Below, one piece after another: positions 46,301 through 63,633 of a stretch of 64,000 nt of DNA. This stretch comes from Baylisascaris procyonis. Lineage: Eukaryota; Nematoda; Chromadorea; Rhabditida; Ascarididae. The notes beneath the pieces are model-generated. The model saw only the letters and a program-made list of their open reading frames with translations, ran no database searches and was not told the DNA's origin. The stretch covers positions 692,501 through 756,500 of the forward strand of contig JAZARR010000260.1 in NCBI GenBank assembly GCA_037389465.1, written 5' to 3'. A program made the translations under genes and the position numbers. Numbering within the stretch: the stretch's first letter is position 1; each line of letters begins with the position of its first letter.

Positions 46301-47653
46301 AAGAAGATCCTCTTCAGCTAACCATTGCTAACGAAATCTTCCCCAGCTAAACCACTAAGGTACTCTTAAATATGCATACATATGACCCCAATAATGTACT
46401 TTTGCAAAACAGATAAAATGAATAATAAGCGGTCAAGAAGTCTTACAATAGAAGCAATATTCTAGAACTACTTCAAAAAAAAAACTATTATTAGATAATT
46501 AAAATAACGAAATAAAAGCAAATCATACGGAAAGAATCGAAAAAAGGCGTTGGCCATTAGGCGATTCGGCCATTCTCTCAATTGTTGGAAATAACGAACC
46601 TGCACATACAATATTATATTTATTCTCCAATAAATTCGATAATATCCTTAAAAAAATATTTCAAAAAGTTTCATTCAAAGTTGATTTCATTATATAGACG
46701 ACTGTTTTCAAAAGTAAGATGATAAGTGATTCACAGATGAAATTGCTATTGAAACAAACTTTCCTATGAACTAAATTCCACATCACAAGAAAACGAGAAA
46801 CGTTATCCGTATTAGCAAGCAATTCCTTCGTTGAGACCGATACTTGTTCGCATGTTCGATAATCACAACTTATGTGGTCATACCTGAATTTTAATATTTG
46901 GCGCTGTTTTGTAGTATTTAGCATGAAGGTTAAATGCATGTCCTTACATACCTGCACATATATGCACATGTTTAGCTACTCGATATTGCACTAAATCTTG
47001 AGCGTTTGATATTAGCAGCTATAATCACCTAAGGAAGTAAACGACCAATAAATCAACATTCAAATTGAGCCAAAAACCTGGAAAGAAATCAGGAAAATCC
47101 AGGTTTTTCTAACATTTTGTATATTTTATGCAATCGTTGAGATGGTACTTTGCATTTGCCGGATTTACATCCCTTTGTTATAATCGAATTGGTTAAGTCG
47201 CTCACTTTGCAGCAAAAAATATCTTATTATGTATACTTTATAATTTGTTAGCAATCTGCGATAACAACTAGATGGTTAAGTGAAACTGCAGTACTGCATA
47301 TCGTAGTAGTAGGGAAGCGGAAGAGGAATGCGGGGAGAGGGGAGAAGTCGGACAGATAGGAGAACATAGGCCAAGCAGCCAGCCCTCTTCAATAAAATGC
47401 GAATAAGATGGATATTTTTCGGTGACACATGCATGTGCACCAACGTAATTGCAATAAGACTATGCCTAACAGTAGCATCGCCAAAAACTTGAGCTTAATT
47501 GCAACATTATGAAGTATTCATCTAATAACACTGAAACAAAAAGTTAAACAACTGGATCAGAGAAGCATTGATTCAGGACAAGTGGAAGCGATATGAAGAG
47601 ATCTTCATTCGCAATGAATGCTCTGTTGATTGGAATAAACAAAATAAACAAAA

Positions 47654-47696
<43 letters not shown>

Positions 47697-49300
47697 GCAA
47701 ACAAATAAATGAATGAATAAATAAAACAAAAAGTTAAAAAAAAATGGCGAATCACCTCAGCATAATATACGATCCAATCGAATGACCAAATATGACGATT
47801 CGACTTGTTTTCGGTAGATATTCCAAGCAGAAATCAATTTTATGGCGAATCTGATCGTCGAGATTAAATCGATCTATAAAGTGAAACAATTTCAATTGTT
47901 TGTTATTTTGGTATGATATTATTTCAAAATAAATTGGCTGTGGACATATTACTTCAATTATCACCTTAGTGAAATTTGCCCGGTGGGAAGATAGATGGGA
48001 TATGCTTCATTTACTGAAGAGATTATATAGGATAAAATTTGGAATTTTAGACGTAAAATGCAGCAAATTGCGCTAATAAATCTAAATATCCCAGATCCAT
48101 ACTTCCTTCCAATCAGATTCTAGAAGATACTGACCTAGGTAGGATCTTTAGGCTTTCTCGAACAAAAACATCACAACCACACATCAGCCTGCACTTTTGC
48201 TCAGCGACGCACTTTCCTTTCAGATAAGCGAAAAAAAGCCGTCATCGATGGGTAACGATTCTTTGTCTTATTTCATCTCGAGTCTGTTTAATCTTATATA
48301 AGGCCGAAATGTCGAAAAAGAAATCCAATTAGAAATTTTTGCATATATCATCACCTACATTTTTAGAATCTAGAATATACGAAAGAATTTACTGCTTTGA
48401 AAGAGAAAATAACTGTCATATGAGCAGCTAAAAGAAGCAAAAATTATTCAAACAAACCGGTCGATTTGTGTGCACCGTTATGACAGAGTTCATCTGGTAG
48501 AGTCACGTGATTAAGATGTGATACGGTATAGAGTACATATTGATTCGATGAAGTGTGTAGTGTTTTCTGCTTTTCCTTCTCTAGATTTGTAAGAATTTCA
48601 CGTGCAAAATATTCGTAGAAACCTTCATTTCCAGGATTACCTTAAAGATGAAATCAGTGAATATATTGCCGAAGCAGGACAAAGTTGATACGTATGGTCG
48701 CATCTATATCCTACCATCGTGTTTTTTTTCCGAATTAAGAAAAATCACGAAGATAGTAATGATTAACTACAGATTACTCAAGCAGTTAAGCGAAAATGAA
48801 TAAAATAGTGAGATCGACTACATCCTATCTCATTCACAAATTCTTCACTAATAAAGAACGTTTATTAAAACTGACGGTGGATATGATGCGAAATAAAACA
48901 ACAATTTGTTCAAATATCTCGTCAGGCGAAAACTTTCAATATTTTTTAATTTCCGGATTTGCCGAAAACAAACCACCTGTACCGGACGTTTGGTATGACT
49001 AAGAACACACCATTCTCACACTCTTAGACAAGTTAAACGTCATGTGACTGTTGGCCCATCCATACCAATCCACACATCCCCTCCTCTTTCCCCCATCCCG
49101 CGATATATCACATACCTTCATACCGTTCAACTATGGAAGAACATACCAGGAATCATTAGAATAATTGTTTTTCTGTCGTCATTACCACCATTGCGCATCT
49201 TAATGAGGTCCTCATCAATTTGACGGCCCATTATGGAGATACGAGTCCACCTTCCAGCAACTGGCAACCATTGCACCGATCGCTGGATAGTCCATGCCAT
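43399..49300 (-). CDS. LDAH: Lipid-droplet-associated hydrolase (LDAH family)
   Basis: The family are alpha/beta hydrolases on lipid droplets, proposed to act on sterol esters or influence triglyceride turnover. Eight exons (transcript order): 49300-49147, 48640-48476, 47873-47756, 47255-47206, 46599-46529, 45246-45046, 44284-44164, 43496-43399. Lengths sum to 978 bp (325 residues plus stop), the human length, and every junction keeps phase. Landmarks: IPGNPGNEGFYEYFAREIL (from residue 50), nucleophile motif GHSIGSY (Ser138), LFPTIERMAESPNG (about 165-178), LRNIIHM, YYGTEDNWCP (Asp276) and CEHAFV (His305), a complete Ser-Asp-His triad. The start ATG directly follows TTTCTCAG, so it may be trans-spliced. 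The 50-bp exon 4 is the least certain: it was chosen because it alone fits both phases and has a good GTGAGC donor. Exon 7 could end 6 bp earlier. Confidence 0.88.
43590..43632. repeat. Short tandem duplication
   Basis: CCTTATCACTATTTATAT occurs twice in direct succession, just 3' of the LDAH exon 8 acceptor in + coordinates, i.e. within its last intron. Confidence 0.8.
47651..47696. repeat. (TAAA)n microsatellite
   Basis: Eleven or more TAAA units in an LDAH intron, flanked by looser AAAC/TGAA variants out to about 47730. It produces FIYLFIYL runs in - strand frames. Confidence 0.95.
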
Positions 49301-49310
49301 CTGAGAAATG
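49301..49310 (-). promoter_or_regulatory. Candidate spliced-leader acceptor of LDAH
   Basis: CATTTCTCAG abuts the LDAH ATG with no spacer. The frame stays open upstream for another 28 codons with no family similarity, so the acceptor decides the start. Confidence 0.45.
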
Positions 49311-51681
49311 CTGTTGCTATCAACATCGTGCAAATGCTCACCTCTCGACAGGTGGCAAAAATAGCGACCTTCATACCTGACCAACCAGCGATTAGCACGA
49401 AGGATACAGCAACTTCCTCAAGCATTCAAAAATACAAGCACTATACTGAACTTAGGCCATTCGATCGAGAAGAATCGCCTCTGTCATTCAAAACTTTGCA
49501 GAAGATGGGGCTGATTAAACAATAATTCCCAGCCGAATTGGCTTCTCCCACTCAGAAACGCCTATGGCGTCTAACCGAATTCAACTCCTCCGTGCCAGCG
49601 GTATTCCCACAGAGCATGAAAGGCTTAGCTCTTTTTTCTAGACCGACCGCCAACTCATTCAAAGGTAATATCCTATATATTAAAGTTTGAGTGATGAGAC
49701 CATATAAAGAACTGAACCAAGTAATATCCATTAAAGGATAAATCAGTGTTCAGATCAGCTGGTCTCGCGAGAATTCGATGAGTTATGTAGCATATAACTG
49801 TAGCAAGGTTTTCCCACGCCAAGGCTCAGCTAAGTTCGGTAGACACAATTGACTATCACAACTCAAGTTCACTACAATCTTTAAGATACATAAATGGCTT
49901 CAGAATCAAACACCAATGACAATGGTACCGATCACTGCCATGAAAAAGCGCACAACTGCGCTCTTTATTTGCATAAAATGTTGCAAGTATTCACCGTTTT
50001 CATTAACGTTAAACAACAACAGAAAAAAATATTTTAACACCGTAAACGATACAATATCCCATCATTCGACATTACTTTCGAATGCAATCCACCAACTTCA
50101 CAACTCATTTCACTACAACATCTTCAGCATTTACTCTTCGAAGATGTTACAACCTAAGTGATTTGCGCAAAGTAAATTGCCAAAACTGTTGACGGCAAAA
50201 AACAATTTTCGGAAGTTTCGGAATTTCCGACTTACCCACCACAAGGAGATAGGGAGAAGGGAGAGCAGGTCACGGGGTGGGGTACTTCATGATATCGAGA
50301 TTGTGGGAATATCATCTCCAAACGATGCAAATCTAAATTGCTCCTCAACCATTTTTGCTCCATTCCCTATCGGATCTCCAAGCGATACAAGTATGCATAG
50401 TTGGATGTGCTATACTTCAGAAGAGACAATTTCAGAGAACAAGTCAGAAAAGCAACAATTTCGGTAAAGATCTGATAATTGAAGTGTTGATGCGCCATAT
50501 TACCGAAATACCATGAATGATCTATAGCAACATCCGTAACGACTAACTCTTCAACAACTATTTTGGAACCTCTGATCCCGAAAATCCATCACTGAAAAAT
50601 TTGGTGGTCATTCAAGTGTTCGTAAGTGATGCGTTCCAATCGTTCCAGTGTGAGGTTTCTCTTCAGCGGGAACTTATCACATAAGAGACCAAGTTCCATA
50701 GAACATATGGCACATTTCGATGTGTCTGTACCCACCTCGGGAACACGATCCCACTTTTCAGCTTATTTCAGCAACTGTAACTCATTGTTAAACCTATTTC
50801 AGTAATATAAGCCCACTTTTAAACGAGGAAAAAAGATTCCCAATCCATCTTGAAGTTACGAATGATTCAGTTCAGAACGCATCGGTATGTGCACATCGAG
50901 AGTGCATACTATATAACATACACAGACACAAGGCTATAGTCGCACAGACTATAATAATGCTGCAATTTTCGTTCACGTCGGAGACGTATATGGGAAAAGG
51001 ACTTAATCCAGTGTGGAGTAGATGCTGGAATAAAAAAGACGATAGATGATATAATTTAAAAAATATATAGTAAGAAAAAATTTCATCGTCTGAAAGAGAT
51101 TCCATTATTGGACTTAGGGATACGCGTATATGCGCGCAGATACATATACATGCACACACATATCCGCACTCATATCGACCTGTTCCAAAACCAATTCCAT
51201 GCGAACTGCTCCAGGCACATAACGTAGCCTCGACGGGAAAAAAACAATCTTGGTATAGTTAAATACGATTACAAGTAAACTGAAAATACCTGATCTAGCG
51301 TTAACAACAGTCCATCGATGGTCAACCACACTGACATTTGAGAAATGCGCCTACAGCTTGTAAATGCCTCGAGCTTTATCAGCTTAGCACGGTCATCTTA
51401 TGAGACAAAGACCATAAATCACTACTAGAAAATGACTGTCCTATTCGTTTAATAACAACTAAGAGATAAGTATCACCTTTGAAGATTAACGTGTAAATCC
51501 ACAGAAACTTTTTTACCAATCAGAAATACCTACGACCTTATTTTGTATGAATTTTTTTTAGTGTCATTATTTTATAAAACGTCTAATTGCCTCTAGCATC
51601 TGGTACCAACCGCCCGCCCCCCCCCCCAAAAAAAAGATTTGTTACGACTATGCAGCAATAAATATTCAACGATGGTCATCA
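49301..51681. other. Intergenic stretch between LDAH and RPN11
   Basis: Both flanking genes are on the - strand, 2.4 kb apart, which is long for a nematode operon. No exon was recognised. A run of C11 followed by A8 lies at 51617-51635. Confidence 0.45.
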
Positions 51682-56381
<4,700 letters not shown>

Positions 56382-56400
56382 TGTGTCGATCCTAAATAGA
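56382..56400 (-). promoter_or_regulatory. Candidate spliced-leader acceptor of RPN11
   Basis: Reading on the - strand, TCTATTTAG then GATCGACACA then ATG. A T/A-rich stretch ending in AG ten bases before a start with no exon upstream is the usual form of a nematode trans-splice site. Inferred only from the sequence. Confidence 0.45.
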
Positions 56401-58016
56401 CGGGAACACTCTTTTCAGTCAATTCGAAAGGATATCCGTAACAAGGCATGAATAACATTGGCGAAATGAACTACAGAAATTATCGGCTAATTAGATATTA
56501 GAAAACTGAAGAGAAATAAATTGCCGTGTTAGTTTGAATGAAGTTTAAATCATACGAATCCACTAAGAATACAGTATTATTTTTGAATAGAGCCCCTTCC
56601 CATATTTCTTCAAACTTTTCTTTTTTGTCGAGAAAATGTAGAAAAAAAAAAATGTTCTTCAGCTTTCAAAAACAAGACTCTTTTAGTATCGCGAAAAATT
56701 TACACCTGCATTTTAAAGCATTTATCATCGAGCACTAAGGGGCGAATAAAGCCTTCAAGATACCTTCTGAAAAATTGAGGCCCTAAGAGCCTTAAACCTA
56801 GACAATACAATAATTATAACGGTAGCATAGCTTCATACGTAACGAAAAAGAATAAATAAATAAATTGGGATGAAGCATGAAAGGATTTCTACAATGAACT
56901 GCAAACGATGGATGAAAACAGACCGAAAGCTATTGAAAAAAAAGAAAAGCTAAACGATATTATCGAGAAAAACCTGTCACTTCATAGATTAAAAATGATG
57001 CATCTTAGTGTAATTAAATACTTGGGAAAATACTTGGGAAAATACAATAAATATTTGGGGGAAAATATCGCAGTGAATAGATTTTTGCAGATATGTAAGA
57101 GAATTGCAAAAAATTATGAAAGTAGCAAATGCATTGGTAACACTTATCTGTAGATGATATTACGCGTCGAAATGAAACAGCATTCAAATACTATATTTCA
57201 CTAGTACGCCTAGAGTATTCAGTGAATGAAAACCTTGGATCCGTTGAGGAAAAACTCGTTTCCAAGTGGGAAACGGAGGATGGAGGAATAATTGTTTGCT
57301 CCCCTCCTCTTCCCACCTCCATCCCCTCCTCCAACTCCTTCCCACCGAAGCAATTTTCTTTGGACGCAGAGTGGAAAATTTAGTTTCATGATCTTTCTTT
57401 TTGCATATGAAAGGTTGAATTTTTAGCGATGTTTCTTGAGAAAGTGAGATGATCAAGCGACTATGAAATGGAATAAACGATAAGCTTATGAGATTTGCCT
57501 ATGCTTTTAGCAGTATTAAGAGGATAGGTAAATATGGCAGTGAAACGTGATGTATGCATGGACATCACCGTTGTCGCTAAAAAAAACAAACCACAGCCTA
57601 AGTCCTAACGTTTGGGTACTTCCGGACACGGGGGGGGGTAGATACAAATAATAATTTTTATTCAAACAATAAATAAAACATGAAATCACATTACAATACA
57701 ATACATATGAATATTCAGGGAAAAAAGTGCACGTAAGATCAACATTGCATGTAACTATACGTTTAAAAACCCAAAAAGGTGACTAATGAAAGCAAATATT
57801 TGAGATCATAAAGAATAGAGTGCTGTACGAATGTTACGAAAGGAAATAGATGTGATAATTACTCATAACTGATATGAGGTGCATATGGCCGACAAATCAC
57901 ATTGCTCAAAACGTCTCGTAAAACATGACAAATTACCAGCCATTACTAAATCATATGGAAACCAGTTTCAGATGGAGATAACAGTATAAGCAAAAGAGTT
58001 GAGTAGATCAATTCGA
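56401..58016. other. AT-rich intergenic stretch
   Basis: Upstream region of RPN11. It holds G9 at 57630-57638 and a small duplication near 57018-57045 (AATACTTGGGAA twice). No gene recognised. Confidence 0.4.
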
Positions 58017-58251
58017 TTAGTTGATTTCCGTTCGAGTTGTGAAGGGTGAAGCCTTGAACGCAGTGCAAAACTTTGTAAAGGAGAATATGCTCTCGAACGG
58101 AATACCCGAGAAACCTTTAACGATCTTAACGCATAAATGTAAATCGAACTGAGCTCTACGATGCCACAAAGGTTTCAAGTCGAAAATACGAAGGTGCTGC
58201 TCATAATTCGGTTGGAACTGTCCGTGGAAAGCTTCTCTAAATGCTGCCTCG
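58017..58251 (-). pseudogene. Fragment resembling non-LTR retrotransposon reverse transcriptase C-terminus
   Basis: The - strand frame reads FREAFHGQFQP, NYEQHLRIFDLKPLWHRRAQ and FDLHLCVKIVKGFSG, then a TRTEIN end. The pattern Y-x-x-RL-x-IF-x-L-x-x-L-x-x-RR-x-x-x-DL-x-x-x-x-KI-x-x-G is what the C-terminal domain of CR1/jockey-type LINE polymerases shows. The catalytic core, endonuclease and the rest of the tail are absent, and the frame ends in TAA soon after, so this is a remnant. Alternatively it is the last exon of a host gene joined to 58431-58558 (see there). Confidence 0.45.
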
Positions 58252-58430
58252 CTGAAACGCCCTATGAACAATATTAATTTCCCACTTATATTAGAGAGAA
58301 AAATTTTTGATGATAAATGAAACAAATTGGTAAATAGCCAACTTTTGAAAATTGAAATCACTTTGTAAGATAAAAATAAAAATGTAATAGCTCTGGAGAA
58401 TAATTAAGAAATGAACTTGACAACACGTAC

Positions 58431-58558
58431 TTTGCGTTAAATTCCCATGTGATCAGACGATCTAAATTGTGAGATGATACTGTAAGATGCGATCGTAAAT
58501 GTAAGTAATTACTGCCACTGGTTATACCGTATAGAATTCGCTGCGAGTCGGCGGTAGA
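58431..58558 (-). CDS. Possible coding exon, unknown product
   Basis: The frame STADSQRILYGITSG, SNYLHLRSHLTVSSHNLDRL, ITWEFNA reaches a consensus donor (AA|GTACGTG). Splicing to GCGTTTCAG|CGAGGC at 58251 would keep the frame into the reverse-transcriptase-like segment (phase 2). I do not recognise the sequence, and no 5' acceptor or start was settled. Confidence 0.3.
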
Positions 58559-59002
58559 CACGTGAATCTATGTGATTTGAGCTATGAATCCATGTGAGCT
58601 GTTATTAGTGTAAGCCCTAAACTTTTCATTGATACTTCTCCCACATTGAACCGCGTGATATTAAATGAGACTAAGATAGACAAGGAAAGGGAGAAAGGAA
58701 GAGAGAGGAAGGGGTAGAGAAAGAGGAAGAGGTAGAGAGAGAGCTTTTAGAGCTGATTGGGTGAATATGAGGCATATTTAATTTTTACTAAAAAAAGAAA
58801 CAAATATTGTAAGTGTTTAGTTATATGTTAATTTTGGCATCATTAAATGCTCGATCGCTTTCTCTGCTATTGAACGAAGTCGATAATAAATGCAACGCTT
58901 ATGATCGCCTATCACAGCTGTTTCAAAAATTGAATGATAGTGACGGAAAAAAAAAAATGTTTTGAGGTGCATCTGTTAAACAAAATTTTTACATAATAGG
59001 TA

Positions 59003-59311
59003 TTTACATTTACATTTATATTTACATTTATATTTACATTTACATTTATATTTATATTTATATTTATATTTACATGTATATTTACATTTACATTTATATT
59101 TACATTTATATTTATATTTATATTTACATGTATATTTACATTTACATTTACATTTACATTTATATTTACATTTACATTTATATTTATATTTATATTTATA
59201 TTTATACTTACATGTATATTTACATTTACATTTATATTTACATTTATATTTACATTTACATTTATATTTACATTTACATTTATATTTATATTTACACTTA
59301 CATTTATATTT
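59003..59311. repeat. Hexanucleotide satellite (TTTACA/TTTATA)n
   Basis: About 50 tandem hexamers alternate between TTTACA and TTTATA in no fixed order, with occasional TGTATA. The - strand frame through it reads as Asn-Val/Asn-Ile repeats and the + strand frame as Tyr-Ile; both are by-products of the 6-bp period. Confidence 0.95.
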
Positions 59312-61037
59312 AGAGTAAAACCAAAGAATATAATAGCAACAACCGTAAATGATAGTATTTTATGCATTAAAAATTTTGTTCTTTTTTTGGTTTTATTCAT
59401 TCGATTCTTTTCGATTTTTTTTTTTCTTCGATTTTGATTCTTTTTCAGATATTTTTTTTCTCTTAATTTTTGAGTATTTTCAATATTTTAACTCAAATTT
59501 TGAATATTTAAATAACGATAAATGTTTGCATCATTTAAAAATTGGCTGAAATTCATGCTCTTCGAAACGTTAATAGGTATTTGAATCAGATGAATAAGGT
59601 GATCGAAGTGATTTCCGTTTGCTCATTTCATTTGCATAGATTATTCTATGATCAAAGCATATCGTTCATGCTTCCTTCTAGACGATTCTAATAAACGTTT
59701 TTGCTAATGCACTCTTCTTATCATCTTTCAAACTATTATTGAGACGATTTATTCTTTGCATTATTGATGCTGAAGATCGAAATAGTTGGCGTCTATTCGT
59801 TTGAATATTTTATTTATTTTTTCTTCTCTTTTTTTTTTCGCTTTCCTTATCTTATTTCACTCTCTGTTTTTATTCGATCGTCATAATTTGCACACTATAT
59901 ATTTTCCCCATTTGAAACATTCAAATAAATTTATAACCCCATGAATCCATCGTCTTTGTTGTCATTATTCTTGATGTGGTCATATTCTTGTTGATACGAT
60001 CGGCATTTTCAACCTTAATTTGCGTACATAAAGGTCAAATATGTGCTTATTTTAGGAATTGAGATGCGGAAATTGAATCACCTATGTATATATTTATTGC
60101 AAATTAAGAATGGAATTTTTTTGAAAAAAAGTGCAAAATTTTTTTTTCAAAATATTATAGTTATTTTCATTCAAAAAATGCGATGAAACCATTATATACG
60201 AGAAAATTTTTATTATTATTCACGAAAGGATATTATATAAATCTAACTTTTGAATGCTTTAATTTTTCAAGAAAACATTAGATTTTCCAGAAAATCGTTT
60301 TTTTTTTCTAATTTGCACTTTTCGTGCATATATCGATTTGTATTCATTTTTACTCTCCTGATGCGGAAAAAAAACCATACGACGTGTTTGTTCGACATCA
60401 GTATGGATCGCTTATCGCATTTATATTTTTCTCTCTATAGGTAACCGTCGAAAAACCTTTATTTTCTGCGCTCACCATATGTAAATGAATTCAATTGTCG
60501 TTTTATTAAAATATTTTTGAATTTCTATCATTTCTCAAAGATCACTTTATTACTTTTATAATGCAATTTTTTTACATTTTGTTGGGAGCAATTGCAGTTT
60601 TCCTTTCGCATTCGCCCGATGAATTTTCGACTTATAACGGCATCTAAGCACCATTTGACAATGAATTAACACTCCTAAGTTTTTATCGTTGAATTCAATT
60701 TTTATGCGCGGAATTGATATTTGTTAGTGATTAGTATTTACTTCATAATTGAACTTCATGATTTCTATTGAAATGAGTTAGAATATTGTTCGCAAGTCAC
60801 GAATTTGCATCTAATATAAACATAAACAATTGTTTTTTCTTAATTTCGACTCAATCTTATTTCATCATTTTGCGAGAATTTTTAACATTTCGTTGAGAAA
60901 CTTCAAAAGTTAGCAATCGAATTTTTTGAGGGGTTCCCAAAGCTATTTTCCAAATTGCTTCATTTCTGGATTAGTTCGACATATTTCTGTGCCGTAAATT
61001 TTTGAATTTTTTTTTCTTTCATACAGGAAAGAAAGTA

Positions 61038-61157
61038 ATTATTTAAACCCATAAATGCACAATTAATTAAAAACATGAGATTATTTAAGAACTATGAGTG
61101 CAAAATAAAATATAAAAATGAACAAGAAGTGATGGTGTATTTATGGGTTTAAATAAT
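61038..61157. repeat. 19-bp perfect inverted repeat, 82-bp loop
   Basis: ATTATTTAAACCCATAAAT at 61038-61056 is the exact reverse complement of 61139-61157. The 120-bp element could be a small inverted-repeat transposon remnant or a hairpin-forming transcript. No clear target-site duplication was seen. Confidence 0.7.
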
Positions 61158-62021
61158 ATTGAAGTGATTACTACTATGAGCAGTTTTGTTTTTTTTTTTT
61201 TAGAATATTCACTCCGAAGATGACGAAATTTTCCATAAACATCTTTAACGTTACTTATTTTCAACGAGTGAATTTCACCAGAAATTTACTGATAAGAAAA
61301 TTTCCATTTTCCTATATAATTTTTTCAACTTAAATTTCGCTAATTTGAAGCAATTTAAGAGGATTTATTCTTTCATTTCTTATTAGCTGAAGGAAACCAA
61401 TGAATAAATCAATTCTTTGCTAGTGACTTTCTTCATTGGTCAGTAATAAATATTAAAATCTTTTCGAACTTGTTGATTGCAAGAATAGTGAACATTTACA
61501 ACGTTGAGTGAAGTTCATTTCATTAGAAATTTAATTGTTTAATGCAATCATTTTATAATACTTATTGAAATGCAAAAAAAAACGCATATCGTGCCAGTTC
61601 CATTGATGTGCTTTTCTAATCTTTATTTGCTGACTTCTTTCCTTTTTCTTTTTTTTTTAAGTAAACATTTTATCCAAATTATATATGAATTCGTTGATTG
61701 TTTCCAATATTTTCTTGGCCATATTTGAATATACTGGCTATTAGGTTGTCCCATTCTCTTTCCCTATCTCCCTTCACCATTATTGATTTTTCGTGCATAG
61801 GAAAGTTATTGATTGTTACACGCCCCGTCCCGTAACGTAATGCTTTCTTCATTGATGCTGCTTATGTTGTAACAGAATTTCGCATCAGAAAGTGTTGTGC
61901 TTTCAATTTCTAGAAGTTAACGCTGTAAAATTTGAATATATTCTTTAGAGATTTGTTTGTTAATTTTATTAAATGAATAAATTTTTTTCGGCGATTTAAA
62001 TTTTAATTATTCGTTTTAAAA

Positions 62022-62122
62022 TATGCAAATTTTCGAGAACTCAATAAAACTTTAATATGCAAATTTTCAAGTTCTCAATAAAGCTTCAATTTGCAAATTT
62101 TCGAGTCCTCAATAAAACTTCT
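62022..62122. repeat. 34-bp minisatellite, three copies
   Basis: Three successive copies of a unit built around TGCAAATTTTC, then CTCAATAAA. The copies differ at a few positions (CGAGAA, CAAGTT, CGAGTC). Each copy contains AATAAA. Confidence 0.85.
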
Positions 62123-63548
62123 AAGGTTTTTACTACTAATTTTAGTTTTATTCAGTTCGTTTAGTAACCGCAGAAAATATCTGTTATGATATTTCATTGT
62201 GCTCTTTCTCGTTCATTTTTTTTTTTCTGTTGCCAAACTTGTTTTTATTTTAAGCGTGTTTGAGCACTTTAATAAATAATTAGAAAAGCATGCTAGAGGT
62301 TCGGCTATGATAGGTGCTCTCATACCTATTTACCTTCACCAACCAATTACATAAATTACTAACAAAAAAGAAAACTTGGAGGATAGTCTCTTCATTCCTT
62401 AACTCGTCTAATAAAAGTTTTTTTTTTTTTTTTTCAAAAGACCTCTTTTTCTATGATCCGATCGCTTTGAAGTGAAAGTTCGGTTGTTTTCTGTTTTGAT
62501 CTGATCGAATGTTTTCTGGCATACATAACTGCCCATAACTTCTGTCGAAATTAACATATGAATGTGAAATATCGCCGAGAATATTATCATTTAATATATA
62601 TATTATGTATCTTAAATATTGTAACAAATCTAGCAAATTGTAAAAAAAAAAAAAAAATTTTTAAATATTTTAACAAATCGTTTTACTTGCAATTCCATCT
62701 AGTTTAATTTGTAAAAAATTGACTGAAAATATCATTGCGAATTTATTCATTTGATAGATATTTGCGCACAAAATTTTTCTTCGTTGACTTTAATCATTTT
62801 TCATATTTTTCTGCGAATAAATAAATGAATTTTAAGTAATATTCAATAAATGTTTTTTTTTTATTTCGTGTACGGAAAATAGAAGAAATATTAATTAGTG
62901 TTTATTTTTGAACGGAAAAAATATTATTTATTAGTTCTTATATTGCCTATGCCTCTATGATTTATTATAAACGAGTCAAGGATTTCGCACAGAATTTATA
63001 GAAAATTAATAAATATGCCGAAAATCATCGGGTTTTTTTTTCATAATACGATGAATTTATTTGTTAAATCTTTTAACGCTTTAGAAAAGAGAAATATTGA
63101 TTTCGTGCAACCCGCTAATTTTTTTTTCTCGCTTTAATGTTGCGAGAACTTTTTTTTCTTTCAGCACAGAAAAGCAACTAAACAACATTTTGTCGACATG
63201 TCGATTCAGTTGGTTATCGGGCTATATGCACTTAGTGCTAGAACAACTATGCATAGACGTTTAATATTCACTGAATAAAATGTTATTCTCAATTATATAT
63301 TAAAATAAAATTTCATATTATTAGCTGTTATATATGTGTGTTATAAAGAGTATTATTTAGGTGTGTTATAAAGAGTGTTATATATATGTGTTATAAACAG
63401 TGAACATTACTGCAACGAAAGAATATTTTTTGCAAGTAATCATCGCTTGTATTTGGTGAATTTAGATTTTTCACTAAATTCGTTAGAAACCGTCTTAGGC
63501 CTTTGGATCGCTCACAATAAAACGATATTGCTTTTTTACAGATCTATA

Positions 63549-63633
63549 ATGGCCGATTCGGAGCGATTGGAATCTAGTGGGGCTGAAGCGAGTGTCGTTT
63601 TGATCAATGACGATCATAGAAGGCATGCTTTCG
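63549..63633 (+). CDS. First coding exon of an unidentified gene (partial)
   Basis: ATG at 63549 lies seven bases after CTTTTTTACAG (ending 63541), a good trans-splice context. It encodes 28 codons (MADSERLESSGAEASVVLIN, DDHRRHAF) to a donor TTTCG|GTAATT, ending in phase 1. The composition looks like the acidic N-terminus of a cytosolic or nuclear protein. No continuation exon was identified before the window ends, so the product is unknown. Confidence 0.5.

Larger units (their letters stand above)
59312..63541. other. Very AT-rich gene-free stretch
   Basis: Long T and A homopolymer runs (for example 61189-61201, 62420-62434, 62642-62656), an inverted repeat, a 34-bp triplication and a GTGTTATAAAGAGT repeat near 63330-63402. 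No coding exon recognised. Confidence 0.45.

Noticed and set aside
46661..46969. Candidate LDAH exon 4 ending ATTCAG|GTATGA
   Set aside because: In the phase required by its neighbours it contains an in-frame TAA, and its residues do not resemble the family.
47544..47632. Alternative LDAH exon after AATCAACAG (AFIANEDLFISLPL)
   Set aside because: The acceptor phase fits, but the frame reaches a stop without a usable donor and bears no family similarity.
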